Shown: positions 34,251 to 43,421, counted from the stretch's first letter. The stretch: DNA of 64,000 bases from Collinsella intestinalis DSM 13280 (GCF_000156175.1 NZ_GG692710.1:62060-126059), one strand, 5' to 3'. Translations and numbers: made by a program. The notes: generated by a model from the letters alone, not told the origin.

Positions 34251-34931
34251 GTGGAGCCCATGCATGAATTCGACGGCTTGCCGATACGCGAGAGGCCTGT
34301 GGTGCTGTTCGACTTTGACGGTACGGTCGCCGATACCCAGCCGGCCATTATGCGCGCGGTGGGATCGGTCCTTTCGAATCACGGGTACGAGCTCAGCGAA
34401 GAACAGATGCTGCCTTTGATTGGGCCGCCGCTTGAGATCGGGATCAAGCTCGTCACGGATATGGGGGAGCAAGAGGTGCAGGTTGTTGCCGCCGAGTATC
34501 GCGCGCTGTTCGAGCGCACGGTCACGCCGGCCGATATTCCGCTTTTCCCGCATACCGCCGACCTTCTCGATGCGCTGGTGGCCTTTGGCAAGCGTTTGGC
34601 TGTGGCGACGTCGCGCGTCGAGGCGCCGACGTGCAAGTTGCTCGATTCCCTCGGCGTCACGCAATTCGAAGCCGTTGCGGGGCGCATCCCCGGTTTTCGC
34701 GAGACCAAGGCGGAGTCAATCGCCGCGGCGCTCGATGCCCTGGGTGCGACTAGTGCCGACGCCGTGATGGTGGGAGACCGCATGTATGACGTGCGGGGTG
34801 CCGCCGAGCTTGGGATTCCCTGTATCGGCATCTATTCGGGCGCCGCTGTCCCTTGCGAGCTCGAGGAGGCTGGCGCAGTCGCCGTATGCAAGGACATGCT
34901 CGAAGTGGGTCGCGTTTTGGGAGTGTGGTAG
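34251..34931 (+). CDS. HAD-superfamily phosphatase, phosphoglycolate phosphatase (Gph/PpaX) type
   Basis: The protein has 226 residues. Motif I is VVLFDFDGTVADTQPAIMRA, motif II RLAVATSR, a lysine in FRETKAES and motif IV AVMVGDRMYDVRGA, with a helical cap between I and II. It probably dephosphorylates phosphoglycolate or a similar small phosphate. The start is uncertain: GTG at 34251 has GGAAAGG 5 bp upstream, while ATG at 34260 lies 14 bp from it. It is separated from rpsA by a terminator. Confidence 0.88.
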   Translation: MEPMHEFDGLPIRERPVVLFDFDGTVADTQPAIMRAVGSVLSNHGYELSEEQMLPLIGPPLEIGIKLVTDMGEQEVQVVAAEYRALFERTVTPADIPLFPHTADLLDALVAFGKRLAVATSRVEAPTCKLLDSLGVTQFEAVAGRIPGFRETKAESIAAALDALGATSADAVMVGDRMYDVRGAAELGIPCIGIYSGAAVPCELEEAGAVAVCKDMLEVGRVLGVW

Positions 34932-35050
34932 CCGGTGCGGCTTGCCGTTGGCGGTATTTGCGATCGGTCATTTGTCCGTGCCATCGCCTGCCGCCTGAGT
35001 TATTGGGCATAATTACTCATTGTTGAATCATCTGAGGGAAGGGAGCGCCC

Positions 35051-36478
35051 ATGCGCGCGGATGTGATGGAGAGCGTTGAGAACTACGTTGATGAAGTCTG
35101 GGAGGATGTCGTTTCCGACATCGCCTCCCTGGTGGCATGTCCGTCCGTCGCCGATGACTCGGCGGCCGATCCGGGCGCCCCGTTCGGCAGGTCCGTGCGT
35201 GACGCGCTTGATTGCAGCTTGGGCATCGCCGAGCGCCTGGGGTACGAGGTGACCGACGATGACGGCTATGTTGGAATCGCAGACATCCCGGGCGAGCGTG
35301 AAGAGCACCTCGCCACCATCGCGCATGTCGATGTCGTTCCCGCTGGGCCCGGTTGGAATACCGACCCGTTTTCCATGGAGCGTCGCGAGGGCTGGCTGCT
35401 CGGCCGCGGTGTGATCGACGACAAGGGCCCCGCTGTCCTGTCGCTCTATGCCGGTGCGTTCTTCCTGCGTGAGGGCATCACCCCGCGCTACACGTTCCGT
35501 GCGCTGCTCGGCTGCGACGAGGAGGTGGGCATGACCGACGTCAAGCACTACCTGGCCGGTCATGAGCAGCCACTGTTCCTCTTTACCCCCGATGCCGAGT
35601 TCCCCGTGTGCAATGCCGAGAAGGGCTGCTTTGGCGGCACGTTCAAGAGCGCGAAGATCGAGAGCGGCATCATTCGCTCTTGGAGCGGCGCCGAGGCGAC
35701 CAACGCCATCCCCAGCCAGTCCGAGTGCATCATCGCCGTGCCCCTGTCCGAGCTTCCCGCTCCGCAGGCGAACGCCGATCGTATCACGCTCGAGGATGCC
35801 GGCGAGGGCTGCACACGCATCTTCGCCCAGGGTATCGGCGGGCACGCCTCTCTTCCTGAGGGCACGATCAACGCCATCGCGCTCGTGGTGGGCTACTTGC
35901 ACGAGGTCATGGACGCTCAGCCCGACCTGTTCGATCCCGCGGAGCGCTCCTATCTGGACCTGCTCTCCGTCGTGCATGAGGGCACGGCCGGGGAGGGGCT
36001 TGGCATCACCGCTGAGAGCGATGCCTTTGGCGCCCTCACCTGCAACGCTGGCACGATTGAGGTCGCGGACGGTCACATCCTTCAGACCATCGACGTCCGT
36101 TATCCCGACTCCACCACCTCCGATGAGATGACCATGATCTGCGGAGCCCATGCGTCGCGCTTTGGCGCGGAGTTCATCGCGGGTCGCGCCAAGGAGCCCT
36201 TCAGCGTCTCCGCTGACAGCCCGGCGGTTCGCGCCTTGCTCAACACGTACCGTGAGGTCACGGGCAAGCCCGCAGAGCCCTTCTCCATGGGCGGCGGTAC
36301 CTATGCGCGCAACTTCAAGAGCGCCGTCTCGTTTGGTCCCGAGGACAACGGCCTGGAGCTCCCCGCATGGGCGGGCAGCATGCATGGCCCGAACGAGGCC
36401 GCCAACGAGCAGCTCCTGCGAGACGCCCTCAAGATGTACATCATCGCGCTCGTACGCTTGAACGAATTGGAGTTCTAG
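35051..36478 (+). CDS. M20-family dipeptidase (PepV/Sapep-like)
   Basis: The protein has 475 residues. The zinc-site motifs run in order: ATIAHVDVVPAGPGW, GRGVIDDKGPAV, CDEEVGMTDV, FTPDAEFPVCNAEKG, and late MHGPNEAAN. The lid domain inserts between. Members cleave dipeptides or short peptides as di-zinc enzymes. GAAGGGAG precedes the ATG at 35051. A small membrane protein starts 1 bp after its stop. Confidence 0.94.
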   Translation: MRADVMESVENYVDEVWEDVVSDIASLVACPSVADDSAADPGAPFGRSVRDALDCSLGIAERLGYEVTDDDGYVGIADIPGEREEHLATIAHVDVVPAGPGWNTDPFSMERREGWLLGRGVIDDKGPAVLSLYAGAFFLREGITPRYTFRALLGCDEEVGMTDVKHYLAGHEQPLFLFTPDAEFPVCNAEKGCFGGTFKSAKIESGIIRSWSGAEATNAIPSQSECIIAVPLSELPAPQANADRITLEDAGEGCTRIFAQGIGGHASLPEGTINAIALVVGYLHEVMDAQPDLFDPAERSYLDLLSVVHEGTAGEGLGITAESDAFGALTCNAGTIEVADGHILQTIDVRYPDSTTSDEMTMICGAHASRFGAEFIAGRAKEPFSVSADSPAVRALLNTYREVTGKPAEPFSMGGGTYARNFKSAVSFGPEDNGLELPAWAGSMHGPNEAANEQLLRDALKMYIIALVRLNELEF

Positions 36479-36479
36479 C

Positions 36480-36638
36480 ATGGAGGCCCCGAATATCTGG
36501 GAGCAGCTCTTCTATATCGCCATTATCGTCGTGTCGATGGTGTTCGGCGGGCATCTGTACCGCAAGCGCCACGATGCTCCGAGCGCCAAGAAGGCGGGTC
36601 AGCCTGCCAAGAAGAAGTGCCCGAAAAAGAAGCACTAG
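36480..36638 (+). CDS. Small single-helix membrane protein
   Basis: The protein has 52 residues with one hydrophobic helix (EQLFYIAIIVVSMVFGG) and a strongly basic C-terminus ending KKKCPKKKH. Its ATG begins 1 bp after the M20 peptidase stop codon, which suggests translational coupling; the ribosome site would be TTGGAG inside the peptidase gene. Family unknown. A perfect terminator follows 12 bp later, which supports it as a real distal gene of the unit. Confidence 0.65.
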   Translation: MEAPNIWEQLFYIAIIVVSMVFGGHLYRKRHDAPSAKKAGQPAKKKCPKKKH

Positions 36639-36650
36639 CGCCCAAGTGAA

Positions 36651-36684
36651 GGCGGCGTCACGGTCGATCGTGACGCCGCCTTTT
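36651..36684 (+). terminator. Terminator after the M20 peptidase unit
   Basis: The stem GGCGGCGTCACG / CGTGACGCCGCC spans 36651-36680 and is followed by TTTT. It also marks the left border of the AT-rich island. Confidence 0.93.
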
Positions 36685-36993
36685 CATGTGTGGGACACTC
36701 GTGGGGTGCCCTTTGGGGGATGGGGCTGCAATTTGCGGCACGCCGTCTTCTTAATAATTGAGAGATGGTGTTAGGTCCTCACTGGTTGCACGATGGCACG
36801 CTGATTGAGTTTCGGAGCTGCTTTCGGCTGAGAGAATCGGTATTTGCCCCTATAGGTCATGCTGAGAGCTGTTGAGCCGAAGATTTACACCGTTTACCGA
36901 TTTGATTGAAGTCTTATCTTCGAACCGCATCGGATTTGATAGCGTTCTAAATCAAGTTGCGCGCAGCAGAATGGCTCGATTGTTGGAGGCATT
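36685..36993. other. Gene-free AT-rich leader of the secreted-protein island
   Basis: The 309 bases contain no ORF with a ribosome site and no tRNA. Base composition drops sharply from the GC-rich flank after about 36740. I see no convincing inverted repeat or attachment site. TTGGAGG (36983-36989) near its end is the ribosome site of the next gene. Confidence 0.5.
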
Positions 36994-38136
36994 ATGCATA
37001 TTTGTGCTTTACGAAAACTCGCTCTGACTTTGATGCTGCTTATTTTGATGCTCTTTGGATTGCCGGTGTCTATGGAAGCGAGTGAGCTTCCTAGTGATGC
37101 GGTTGAAGTTACCTCTGAAGATGCAACTGGACTTGCGCAGCAATTTTTTAATGGCGTCTTCCCTGTCAATGTCGTTGCTTCCGAAGCAATAAAGCTGTAT
37201 GGTCCTGATGGGTATGCGACCGGTTATGTTGTGAACGCCCTGCATGATGGGCATCCTCACGGGTACGTTGTTTACGATTTTTCTCGTGACTGGTGTATTG
37301 CAAAGTTCTCCTACAGCGAAGGAGCTAGTTTTCTTTCCGGTTTGCCCTCGTGCTATTCCGACAACGATGGATTGCGTCTAGTTGCGGTTGATGCCCTTTC
37401 TTATGCACTGCTTGATTCGAGTGGGTCTGGCGTTATGGTTGATTCCGGCGAATTGGTCTCTCTGCCTGAGGTGACCGATGTGTGGAGTACCTCAAGCGAT
37501 CGTTCTTCGCGTTCATCAGATCCTACTAGTTTTGATGAGGTGTTTACAGATCACGCCACATTGTACAAGCAGGGATATAAGGTCACTTCCGCCAACGCCT
37601 TGTCTGGCTATTCCAATCCAACGCAATTGTTTGTGGAAGTGAATACCGGTCGCTATGCCTGCGAAGTGTCATCTATGTATACAATGTGTAGCTATTATGT
37701 CGACATGGGCGGCCTCAGCAATATCAAATCTCAATATATCGAGTTGTGGGACCTGTCGGATACCGAGATCTCTTCCACTACGGAAAAGGTAGTTTACGGT
37801 ACGACATACGCCAAAAACGTGCCGACAGCCGTAACAGAGTTTTGCAAGCGCAGGGGAATGTCTGTGCGGGCAACATACAAAGAATTTCCTGGATGGTCAT
37901 CTTTTAAACAGGCTGTCGACGACAAGCAAATGTCGGAATTTGCTGCAAATCTAAAGTCGAATGGCAATGGTCATGCAATGGCGGTTGTCGGATACCTTAC
38001 TTTGAAAAACGACTATACCGGCGCGAACTATAACGCTCTGATGGTGTGCGATGGATGGGATGCTGAATTGGAAATCCTTCCATACGATGTTTCCCCATAC
38101 CGTTTTCATTCTGGGGTTTTTTGCTACAAGGGTTAG
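36994..38136 (+). CDS. Putative secreted cysteine peptidase-like protein (C39/C10-like fold)
   Basis: The protein has 380 residues. An N-terminal signal peptide (LALTLMLLILMLFGLPVSMEA) precedes a region ~40-110 (GYVVNALHDG, HGYVVYDFSRDW, IAKFSYSEGASF) that resembles streptopain-type propeptides. The C-terminal part has candidate catalytic Cys223 in RYACEVSSMYTMC, His327 in NGNGHAMAVVGYL and Asp353/Trp355 in MVCDGWDAE, in papain-like order. Substrate and processing are unknown. TTGGAGG precedes the ATG. The AT-rich composition differs from its neighbours, and the next small gene starts 7 bp after it. Confidence 0.6.
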   Translation: MHICALRKLALTLMLLILMLFGLPVSMEASELPSDAVEVTSEDATGLAQQFFNGVFPVNVVASEAIKLYGPDGYATGYVVNALHDGHPHGYVVYDFSRDWCIAKFSYSEGASFLSGLPSCYSDNDGLRLVAVDALSYALLDSSGSGVMVDSGELVSLPEVTDVWSTSSDRSSRSSDPTSFDEVFTDHATLYKQGYKVTSANALSGYSNPTQLFVEVNTGRYACEVSSMYTMCSYYVDMGGLSNIKSQYIELWDLSDTEISSTTEKVVYGTTYAKNVPTAVTEFCKRRGMSVRATYKEFPGWSSFKQAVDDKQMSEFAANLKSNGNGHAMAVVGYLTLKNDYTGANYNALMVCDGWDAELEILPYDVSPYRFHSGVFCYKG

Positions 38137-38143
38137 GATTGCA

Positions 38144-38329
38144 ATGAAGCGTGGTTGTCGAACCGCCGTGTTGCTGCTTGTCATGTGCATCGCGATCTTC
38201 GTTGCCTGGCATATTTGGCGGGCTAATTATTATAGATTTAACCCTAATGGGCCTGGGGTGAGTCAGGATTACATAGAGGAACACGATCTTCCAAAGGATT
38301 TCAATACTCCAAGGTATGTGCTTCCCTGA
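38144..38329 (+). CDS. Small membrane-anchored or exported protein
   Basis: The protein has 61 residues, with an N-terminal helix (CRTAVLLLVMCIAIFVAWHIW) after MKRG and a ~35-residue hydrophilic tail rich in Asn, Pro and Asp. It resembles nothing I know. Translation probably couples to the peptidase-like gene 7 bp upstream (TTAGGA before the ATG). The longer in-frame version would start inside that gene and is rejected. Confidence 0.55.
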   Translation: MKRGCRTAVLLLVMCIAIFVAWHIWRANYYRFNPNGPGVSQDYIEEHDLPKDFNTPRYVLP

Positions 38330-38359
38330 GGTTGTTCTCCAAATTCTGAGGAGGTAATT

Positions 38360-39028
38360 ATGAAAAACGTTCTAATCAATAGGCGACAGTTTGTTAATGC
38401 TGCCCTTATCGTACCATCGGTGGCGTCATGTGTCATGAAGGGTGGCGTTAACGGTGCGGGAGCCCGTGCTTTGGCCGAACATCCAAGGGTTGCTCTTTCT
38501 GCAAGAATCTGTGATGTGGCTGATGGGAAAGAGATTGCAAGTGAGTGCAGGACATTCGTTCCCGAGATGGAAGCTGGAGGATTGAACCTTTTTTCCTATG
38601 GCGCCAATCAATCGCGCGCGGAGTGCGGCATTGTTGTGACGGGCGGTCTAAGTTTGGAAGATATTGCAAAGGGTCAGTTCTCTGAAATTGTAAAAGAGAG
38701 CGATGATACATCTGATTTAATCTATCGGATTCGCTTGGGTGTTTCATGGGAGAACGGCAAAGAGGCAGTTCGAATAGAGTTCGGAGAGTTCCAATTGGCG
38801 CAGAAGAACCCTCTTGTCAGTTTTTCAAATTCCTGGTGCGCGCTATCCCAAGCTGGGGAAACGATTCAGGAGCTGTTTAATGGAAAGCAGAAAATGATTG
38901 AAACGAATTGGGACTTCGTCCCCTTCGATCCTCAGCGGGATATTTATGGAGCTGCTACCGGAGCTTTGCTCAGTAATTTGATGACGGGGGAGAGCTTTGT
39001 CGTTACATATGAGTGCCTCCTGGAGTGA
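38360..39028 (+). CDS. Exported protein of unknown function with Tat-like signal
   Basis: The protein has 222 residues. The N-terminus has NRRQFVNAALIVPSVASC, a twin-arginine-like start with a hydrophobic stretch; a lipobox is not clear. The mature part shows no known domain: beta-rich segments such as ECGIVVTGGLSLEDIA, IYRIRLGVSWENG and SFVVTYECLLE. TGAGGAGG precedes the ATG at 38360. It is the last gene of the AT-rich trio; a terminator follows 55 bp later. Confidence 0.6.
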   Translation: MKNVLINRRQFVNAALIVPSVASCVMKGGVNGAGARALAEHPRVALSARICDVADGKEIASECRTFVPEMEAGGLNLFSYGANQSRAECGIVVTGGLSLEDIAKGQFSEIVKESDDTSDLIYRIRLGVSWENGKEAVRIEFGEFQLAQKNPLVSFSNSWCALSQAGETIQELFNGKQKMIETNWDFVPFDPQRDIYGAATGALLSNLMTGESFVVTYECLLE

Positions 39029-39082
39029 TTAAGAGCCTAAGGTTTTAGACCACCGAACAAAATGGGTTATTGACCTTGGACT

Positions 39083-39134
39083 GCCTCCCATTTCTTGGAC
39101 AGAAAACTACTGTCCGGGTAATGGGAGGCTTATT
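39083..39134 (+). terminator. Two-tier terminator after the secreted-protein island
   Basis: The outer stem GCCTCCCATT / AATGGGAGGC (39083-39092, 39120-39129) encloses an inner stem GGACAG / CTGTCC (39097-39102, 39110-39115). TTATTT follows. Confidence 0.8.
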
Positions 39135-39534
39135 TCAAGCCGAAATACGACAGAGCATTCCGCGAGAGGAGATATTTTGCCTTCTAGTGCCGTGACTGGA
39201 AAAGCAGGCTATCAGGGCGATGCGGGGACTTGCGTATGGCGCTGGTCGAATGGAAGGGACGTTGGGCACATGGGAATTAGAGGTGCCCAATTGGGTCAAA
39301 TCGAAAGACATTCCATGTGATGTAAGCCGCTTGTAAGGCGGGTCAAAGCACGTGGTAATGCTCGGTCAGAGTGCCGTAAGAGACGGCGAACGAGGGCGGA
39401 TGGGCGGCGAGCGCGCGGTATCGTGCTTGCCGTACGACGGATGGGGCCCGAACACGCCTCATGGGGATGAAGATGGACCCCAGTTTTTCCGTCCGGCGCG
39501 AAATCACGCCGATGTTGCTCTCGAAGGGAGAACC
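39135..39534. other. Gene-free region upstream of pstS
   Basis: About 400 bases without a supportable gene. It contains a hairpin GGGCAC...GTGCCC near 39265-39290 and a GCCGC-TTGTAA-GGCGG stem near 39328-39341. Composition shifts back to GC-rich here, so it marks the island's right border. A phosphate-responsive promoter would be expected, but I cannot point to a convincing Pho box. Confidence 0.4.
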
Positions 39535-40467
39535 ATGTTCGATTATTCCTGCTCTCGTCGCTCCTTCCTCGGCCTTGCCGGCGGTGTCGCCGCCGTGGCC
39601 GGTCTCGGCCTGGCTGGCTGCGGTGGCTCTGAGGCCCCTGCCGCTGGTTCCGCCGATGCCGCCGCGGGCGTCGTGGGCGAGGTCACCTACGACGGCGCCT
39701 CCTCCTTCCAGGCCCTCGTCGAGGCTGCGGCCGAGCAGTTCATGAACGAGAACCCCGACTGCGTCATCTCCGGCTCCGGCAACGGCTCCGGCGCCGGCCT
39801 CACCGCCGTGTCCTCCGGCACCGTGACCATCGGCAACTCCGATGTCTTCGCCGAGACCAAGCTCGACGCCGATGCCGCCGCCAAGCTCGTCGACCACGAG
39901 GTCGCCGTCGTGGGTATGGGCCCGATTGTCTCCAAGAACGTCACCGTCGATGACCTGACCCTCGAGCAGCTCAAGGGCATCTTCGGCGGCACCATCACCA
40001 ACTGGAGCGAGGTCGGTGGCGAGGACGCCGAGATCGTCGTCGTCAACCGCAAGGAGGGCTCCGGCACCCGTGCCACCTTCGAGGCCGCCGTCTTCGGCGA
40101 GGAGAAGAACACCTACAAGCCCGCCCAGCCCGAGCAGGACAAGTCCGGCGACGTCCAGACCCTGATGGGTTCCACCGACAACGCCATCTCCTACATCGAC
40201 TTCTCCCACTTCGATGACTCCAAGTTCACCGCCATCAAGGTCGGCGGCGTGGAGCCCGCGAGCGAGAACGTCCTCGACAACTCCTTCCCGATTTGGGCCA
40301 CCGAGCACATGTACTGCGCCAAGGACGCCGATGACGCCACCAAGGCTTTCCTCGAGTACATGCTCTCCGATGACGTCCAGGCCGAGCTCGTTGCCGAGCA
40401 GGGCTTCATCCCGGTCTCCAAGATGGCCGTGGTGAAGGACGCGAACGGCGTCGTCACCGAGAAGTAA
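39535..40467 (+). CDS. pstS: Phosphate ABC transporter substrate-binding lipoprotein
   Basis: The protein has 310 residues. The signal peptide has CSRRSFLGLAGG, a Tat-like motif, and the lipobox LAGC. The mature part shows the PstS phosphate-site pattern: YDGASSFQALVEAAAEQF, GSGNGSGAGLTAVSSG, VVNRKEGSGTRATFE and SYIDFSH. It captures phosphate for PstCAB. GAAGGGAG precedes the ATG at 39535; the longer frame runs into the leader and is rejected. Confidence 0.95.
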   Translation: MFDYSCSRRSFLGLAGGVAAVAGLGLAGCGGSEAPAAGSADAAAGVVGEVTYDGASSFQALVEAAAEQFMNENPDCVISGSGNGSGAGLTAVSSGTVTIGNSDVFAETKLDADAAAKLVDHEVAVVGMGPIVSKNVTVDDLTLEQLKGIFGGTITNWSEVGGEDAEIVVVNRKEGSGTRATFEAAVFGEEKNTYKPAQPEQDKSGDVQTLMGSTDNAISYIDFSHFDDSKFTAIKVGGVEPASENVLDNSFPIWATEHMYCAKDADDATKAFLEYMLSDDVQAELVAEQGFIPVSKMAVVKDANGVVTEK

Positions 40468-40501
40468 GACCCTCTTCACATATCCTTTCGAAAGGTGCGT
40501 C

Positions 40502-41413
40502 ATGGCAAAACAGATGCCCAAGCGCAACCTTGAGAAGGTCGGTTTTGGTGTCACGGGCGCGTGCGTCGCGCTCGTGACATTGCTGGTCCTCGCGCTTATC
40601 GTCATGGTCGCGCAAAAGGGCCTCTCCACCTTCTTCAAGGACGGCGTGGACCTCGTCGGCTTCTTCACCGGGACCGATTGGAGCCTTGCCAACATAGATC
40701 CCGAGACCGGTCTGCCGCAGACCGGGGCGTTGCCGCTCATCGTCACGTCGTTCGCGGTCACGCTGCTGTCGACCGCCATCGCGCTGCCCATCGCCATCGG
40801 GTCGGCGATCTTTGCGGTCGAGATTCGCCCGGACTTCGGCAAGAAGATCTTCCAGCCGCTCGTCGAGCTGCTCGTGGGTATTCCCTCCGTCGTGTTCGGC
40901 CTCATCGGCTTCCACGTGGTCGTCGCCGCCTGCAAGGCCATCTTCGGCACGCAGACCGGCATGGGCATCCTGCCCGGCGCCGTCGTGCTGGCCATCATGA
41001 TCTTGCCGACGGTGACCACACTTTCCATGGACGCCCTGCGCGCCGTGCCCGATGGCTATCGCCAGGGTTCGCTCGCGCTCGGATACACGCGCTGGCAGAC
41101 CATTCGCCACGTCGTGATCAAGTCCGCGATGCCCTCCCTCATGACCGCGGTCATTCTCGGCATGACGCGCGCCTTCGGCGAGACGCTCGCGGTCCGCATG
41201 GTTATCGGTGGTGCCGAGGTCATGCCGCTGTCTTTGCTGTCTCCGGCCTCGACCATCACCACGACCCTCACCACCAGCATGGCGATCTACGCCGACGGCT
41301 CGGTGCAGAAGGACGTGCTGTGGTCTCTTGGCCTGTTGCTGATGGGCATGTCGCTCATCTTTATCCTGATCATCCATATGATTGGCAAGAAGGGGGCGAA
41401 GTCCCGTGGCTGA
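40502..41413 (+). CDS. pstC: Phosphate ABC transporter permease PstC
   Basis: The protein has 303 residues with six hydrophobic segments. Features are the FFTGTDWS loop, PLIVTSFAVTLLSTAIALPI, LVELLVGIPSVVFGLIGFHV and the EAA-like ALRAVPDGYRQGSLALGYTR. CGAAAGG precedes the ATG. Its stop overlaps the pstA start by 8 bp. Confidence 0.95.
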   Translation: MAKQMPKRNLEKVGFGVTGACVALVTLLVLALIVMVAQKGLSTFFKDGVDLVGFFTGTDWSLANIDPETGLPQTGALPLIVTSFAVTLLSTAIALPIAIGSAIFAVEIRPDFGKKIFQPLVELLVGIPSVVFGLIGFHVVVAACKAIFGTQTGMGILPGAVVLAIMILPTVTTLSMDALRAVPDGYRQGSLALGYTRWQTIRHVVIKSAMPSLMTAVILGMTRAFGETLAVRMVIGGAEVMPLSLLSPASTITTTLTTSMAIYADGSVQKDVLWSLGLLLMGMSLIFILIIHMIGKKGAKSRG

Positions 41414-42371
41414 TAAGCGCACCACCACTCAGGCACCTGCTTCCGGTGCACCCCGCCCGCTCGCCATCGACGAGGGCCACATCCTGCGCGCCCAGCGCGG
41501 CGACCGCATCGCCACCGCCGTTTTGACCGGCATCGCGTGCTTCGTCATGCTCATCGTCGTGTCGATGGTGGCCTATATCCTCTACGAGGGCCTCTCCACC
41601 CTGCTGACCCCGGGCTTCCTCACGCAGCCGAGCCGTTCCAACGGCGCGGCCGGCGGCGTTGCCTATCAGCTGTTCGACTCCTTCTACCTGCTTGTCATCA
41701 CGCTGCTGATCTCGGTGCCGGTGAGCCTTGGGGCCGCGGTGTTCCTCACCGAGTACGCTCCGGACGGCCCTATCACCGCGATTGCGAGCACGGCCATCGA
41801 GACCCTGTCCTCGCTGCCGTCCATCGTCGTTGGCATGTTCGGCTTCCTCGTGTTCTCCGTGAACTTCGGTTGGAAGTACTCGATCATTTCCGGTGCCGTG
41901 GCGCTCACCATGTTCAATATCCCGATTCTGGTGCGCGTTATCCAGCAGGCGCTCGAGGACGTGCCCCAGCACCAGCGCGACGCATGCTTGGCCATGGGCC
42001 TTACGCGTTGGGAGGCCACGGTTCACGTGCTCATCCCGGCTGCCATGCCCGCCATCGTCACGGGCGTCGTGCTCTCCGCCGGCCGCGTGTTCGGTGAGGC
42101 CGCGGCCTTGCTGTTCACCTCCGGCATGTCGAGCCCGGTGCGCCTGAACTTCCTCACGCTCAACTTCTCCAGCCCCACGTGCGCCTGGAACATCTTCCGC
42201 CCCGGCGAGTCGCTCGCGGTGCACATCTACAAGATCTACGGCGAGGGCAGCCCCGAGGCCCAGCATATCGTGTGGGGAACCGCCGCCTTGCTGATGATCT
42301 GCGTGCTTCTGTTCAACGTGCTCTCCCGCCTCGCGGGCAAGGCCCTGGCAAAAAGGATGACCGCCGAATGA
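41406..42371 (+). CDS. pstA: Phosphate ABC transporter permease PstA
   Basis: The protein has 321 residues. After a ~40-residue Thr/Ala/Pro-rich cytoplasmic start come [40 protein letters not shown] and [23 protein letters not shown] at 41406 is chosen because it overlaps the pstC stop and has AAGGGGGCG upstream. With PstC it forms the channel. Confidence 0.95.
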   Translation: MADKRTTTQAPASGAPRPLAIDEGHILRAQRGDRIATAVLTGIACFVMLIVVSMVAYILYEGLSTLLTPGFLTQPSRSNGAAGGVAYQLFDSFYLLVITLLISVPVSLGAAVFLTEYAPDGPITAIASTAIETLSSLPSIVVGMFGFLVFSVNFGWKYSIISGAVALTMFNIPILVRVIQQALEDVPQHQRDACLAMGLTRWEATVHVLIPAAMPAIVTGVVLSAGRVFGEAAALLFTSGMSSPVRLNFLTLNFSSPTCAWNIFRPGESLAVHIYKIYGEGSPEAQHIVWGTAALLMICVLLFNVLSRLAGKALAKRMTAE

Positions 42372-43201
42372 GTGAAGTGATTACGGGCGAGACCGCCATG
42401 GACCAGGTGGTCATCGGCACCGCCGCCGCCGAGATGGCCCCCACCTCCGAGGTCGTGCTCGAGACGCATGGCGTCAACGTCTATTACGGCTCGAACCATG
42501 CGCTGCACGATACCTCGCTGGCGTTTCACAAGGGTGAGATCACCGCGTTGATCGGCCCGTCCGGCTGCGGCAAGTCCACGCTCCTGCGCAGCTTGAACCT
42601 CATGAATCGCGAGATCAAGGGTTGCCGCGTCGAGGGCGAGATCATCTACGACGGGCGCAACATCAACACGCGCGAGGAGAACCTCTACGACCTGCGCCGT
42701 TCGATCGGCATGGTGTTCCAGCAGCCGAACCCGTTCCACAAGACGATCTACGAGAACATCGTGTTCGCGCCCAAGCGCCACGGCCTGCGTGGCAAGGAGA
42801 ATCTCGATGCCTTGGTCGAGGAGTCTCTGCGCGGCGCCGCCCTGTGGGACGAGGTTAAGGACAAGTTGAACCAGAGTGCATTTTCGCTCTCCGGTGGTCA
42901 GCAGCAACGTCTGTGCATCGCCCGTACGCTCGCCATGCATCCGGACGTCATCCTGTTCGACGAGCCCTGCTCGGCCCTCGACCCGATCTCGACCCTGGCG
43001 ATCGAGGAGCTCATGCAGAGCGTGGTCAAAGAGCGCGCCATCGTGATTGTGACGCACAACATGGAGCAAGCGAGCCGCGTGTCCAACCGCACCGCTTTCT
43101 TCTACATGGGCGACATGGTTGAGTGCGGCGAGACCGACCAGATCTTCCAGCGCCCCAAGGATAAGCGCCTGAACGATTACCTTACGGGTATGTTCTCGTA
43201 G
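42368..43201 (+). CDS. pstB: Phosphate ABC transporter ATP-binding protein
   Basis: The protein has 277 residues. Walker A is [18 protein letters not shown], signature [15 protein letters not shown], Walker [14 protein letters not shown]-loop [12 protein letters not shown], all typical of PstB. A ~30-residue variable start precedes the domain. The ATG overlaps the pstA stop by 4 bp (ATGA). No phoU follows; instead there is the structured element at 43221. Confidence 0.96.
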   Translation: MSEVITGETAMDQVVIGTAAAEMAPTSEVVLETHGVNVYYGSNHALHDTSLAFHKGEITALIGPSGCGKSTLLRSLNLMNREIKGCRVEGEIIYDGRNINTREENLYDLRRSIGMVFQQPNPFHKTIYENIVFAPKRHGLRGKENLDALVEESLRGAALWDEVKDKLNQSAFSLSGGQQQRLCIARTLAMHPDVILFDEPCSALDPISTLAIEELMQSVVKERAIVIVTHNMEQASRVSNRTAFFYMGDMVECGETDQIFQRPKDKRLNDYLTGMFS

Positions 43202-43220
43202 GGGGGCAATCAGCCCGTCC

Positions 43221-43318
43221 GCTCGAGGCGGCGGGCATAATTCCTCCAGGCGTGGTTCGCCTTCGGCATCACAAAAACGCCTTGCGGAAATATGCCCCCG
43301 CCTCGAGCTACGTTCATT
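43221..43318. repeat. 98-bp covarying hairpin element, copy B
   Basis: It has the same layout as the element at 15779. The stems are GCTCGAGGCG/CGCCTCGAGC, GGGCAT/ATGCCC, TCC/GGA, AGGCGT/ACGCCT and GCC/GGC, with symmetric AAT/AAT and TCC/TGC loops and tip sequences GGTTC and ATCACAAAA. Four inner stems differ from copy A at both paired positions. It follows pstB by 20 bp and lacks a T tail. Confidence 0.8.
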
Positions 43319-43421
43319 TGATTTCAAAGTCGCAGCCAGGTAAAGGTCCGGTTGTGCGTTCGGGGTGGGATACGAGCTTGCCCATGAACGCGTGCTCGAA
43401 GCCAGCTGCAACCGAGTGTCG

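Noticed and set aside
39135..39534. Insertion sequence remnant or Pho box before pstS
   Set aside because: No transposase fragment, terminal repeat or repeated hexamers at Pho-box spacing could be shown by eye.
39343..41028. 561-codon minus-strand frame opposite pstS/pstC
   Set aside because: Low-complexity Gly/Val/Asp-rich translation opposite known genes.
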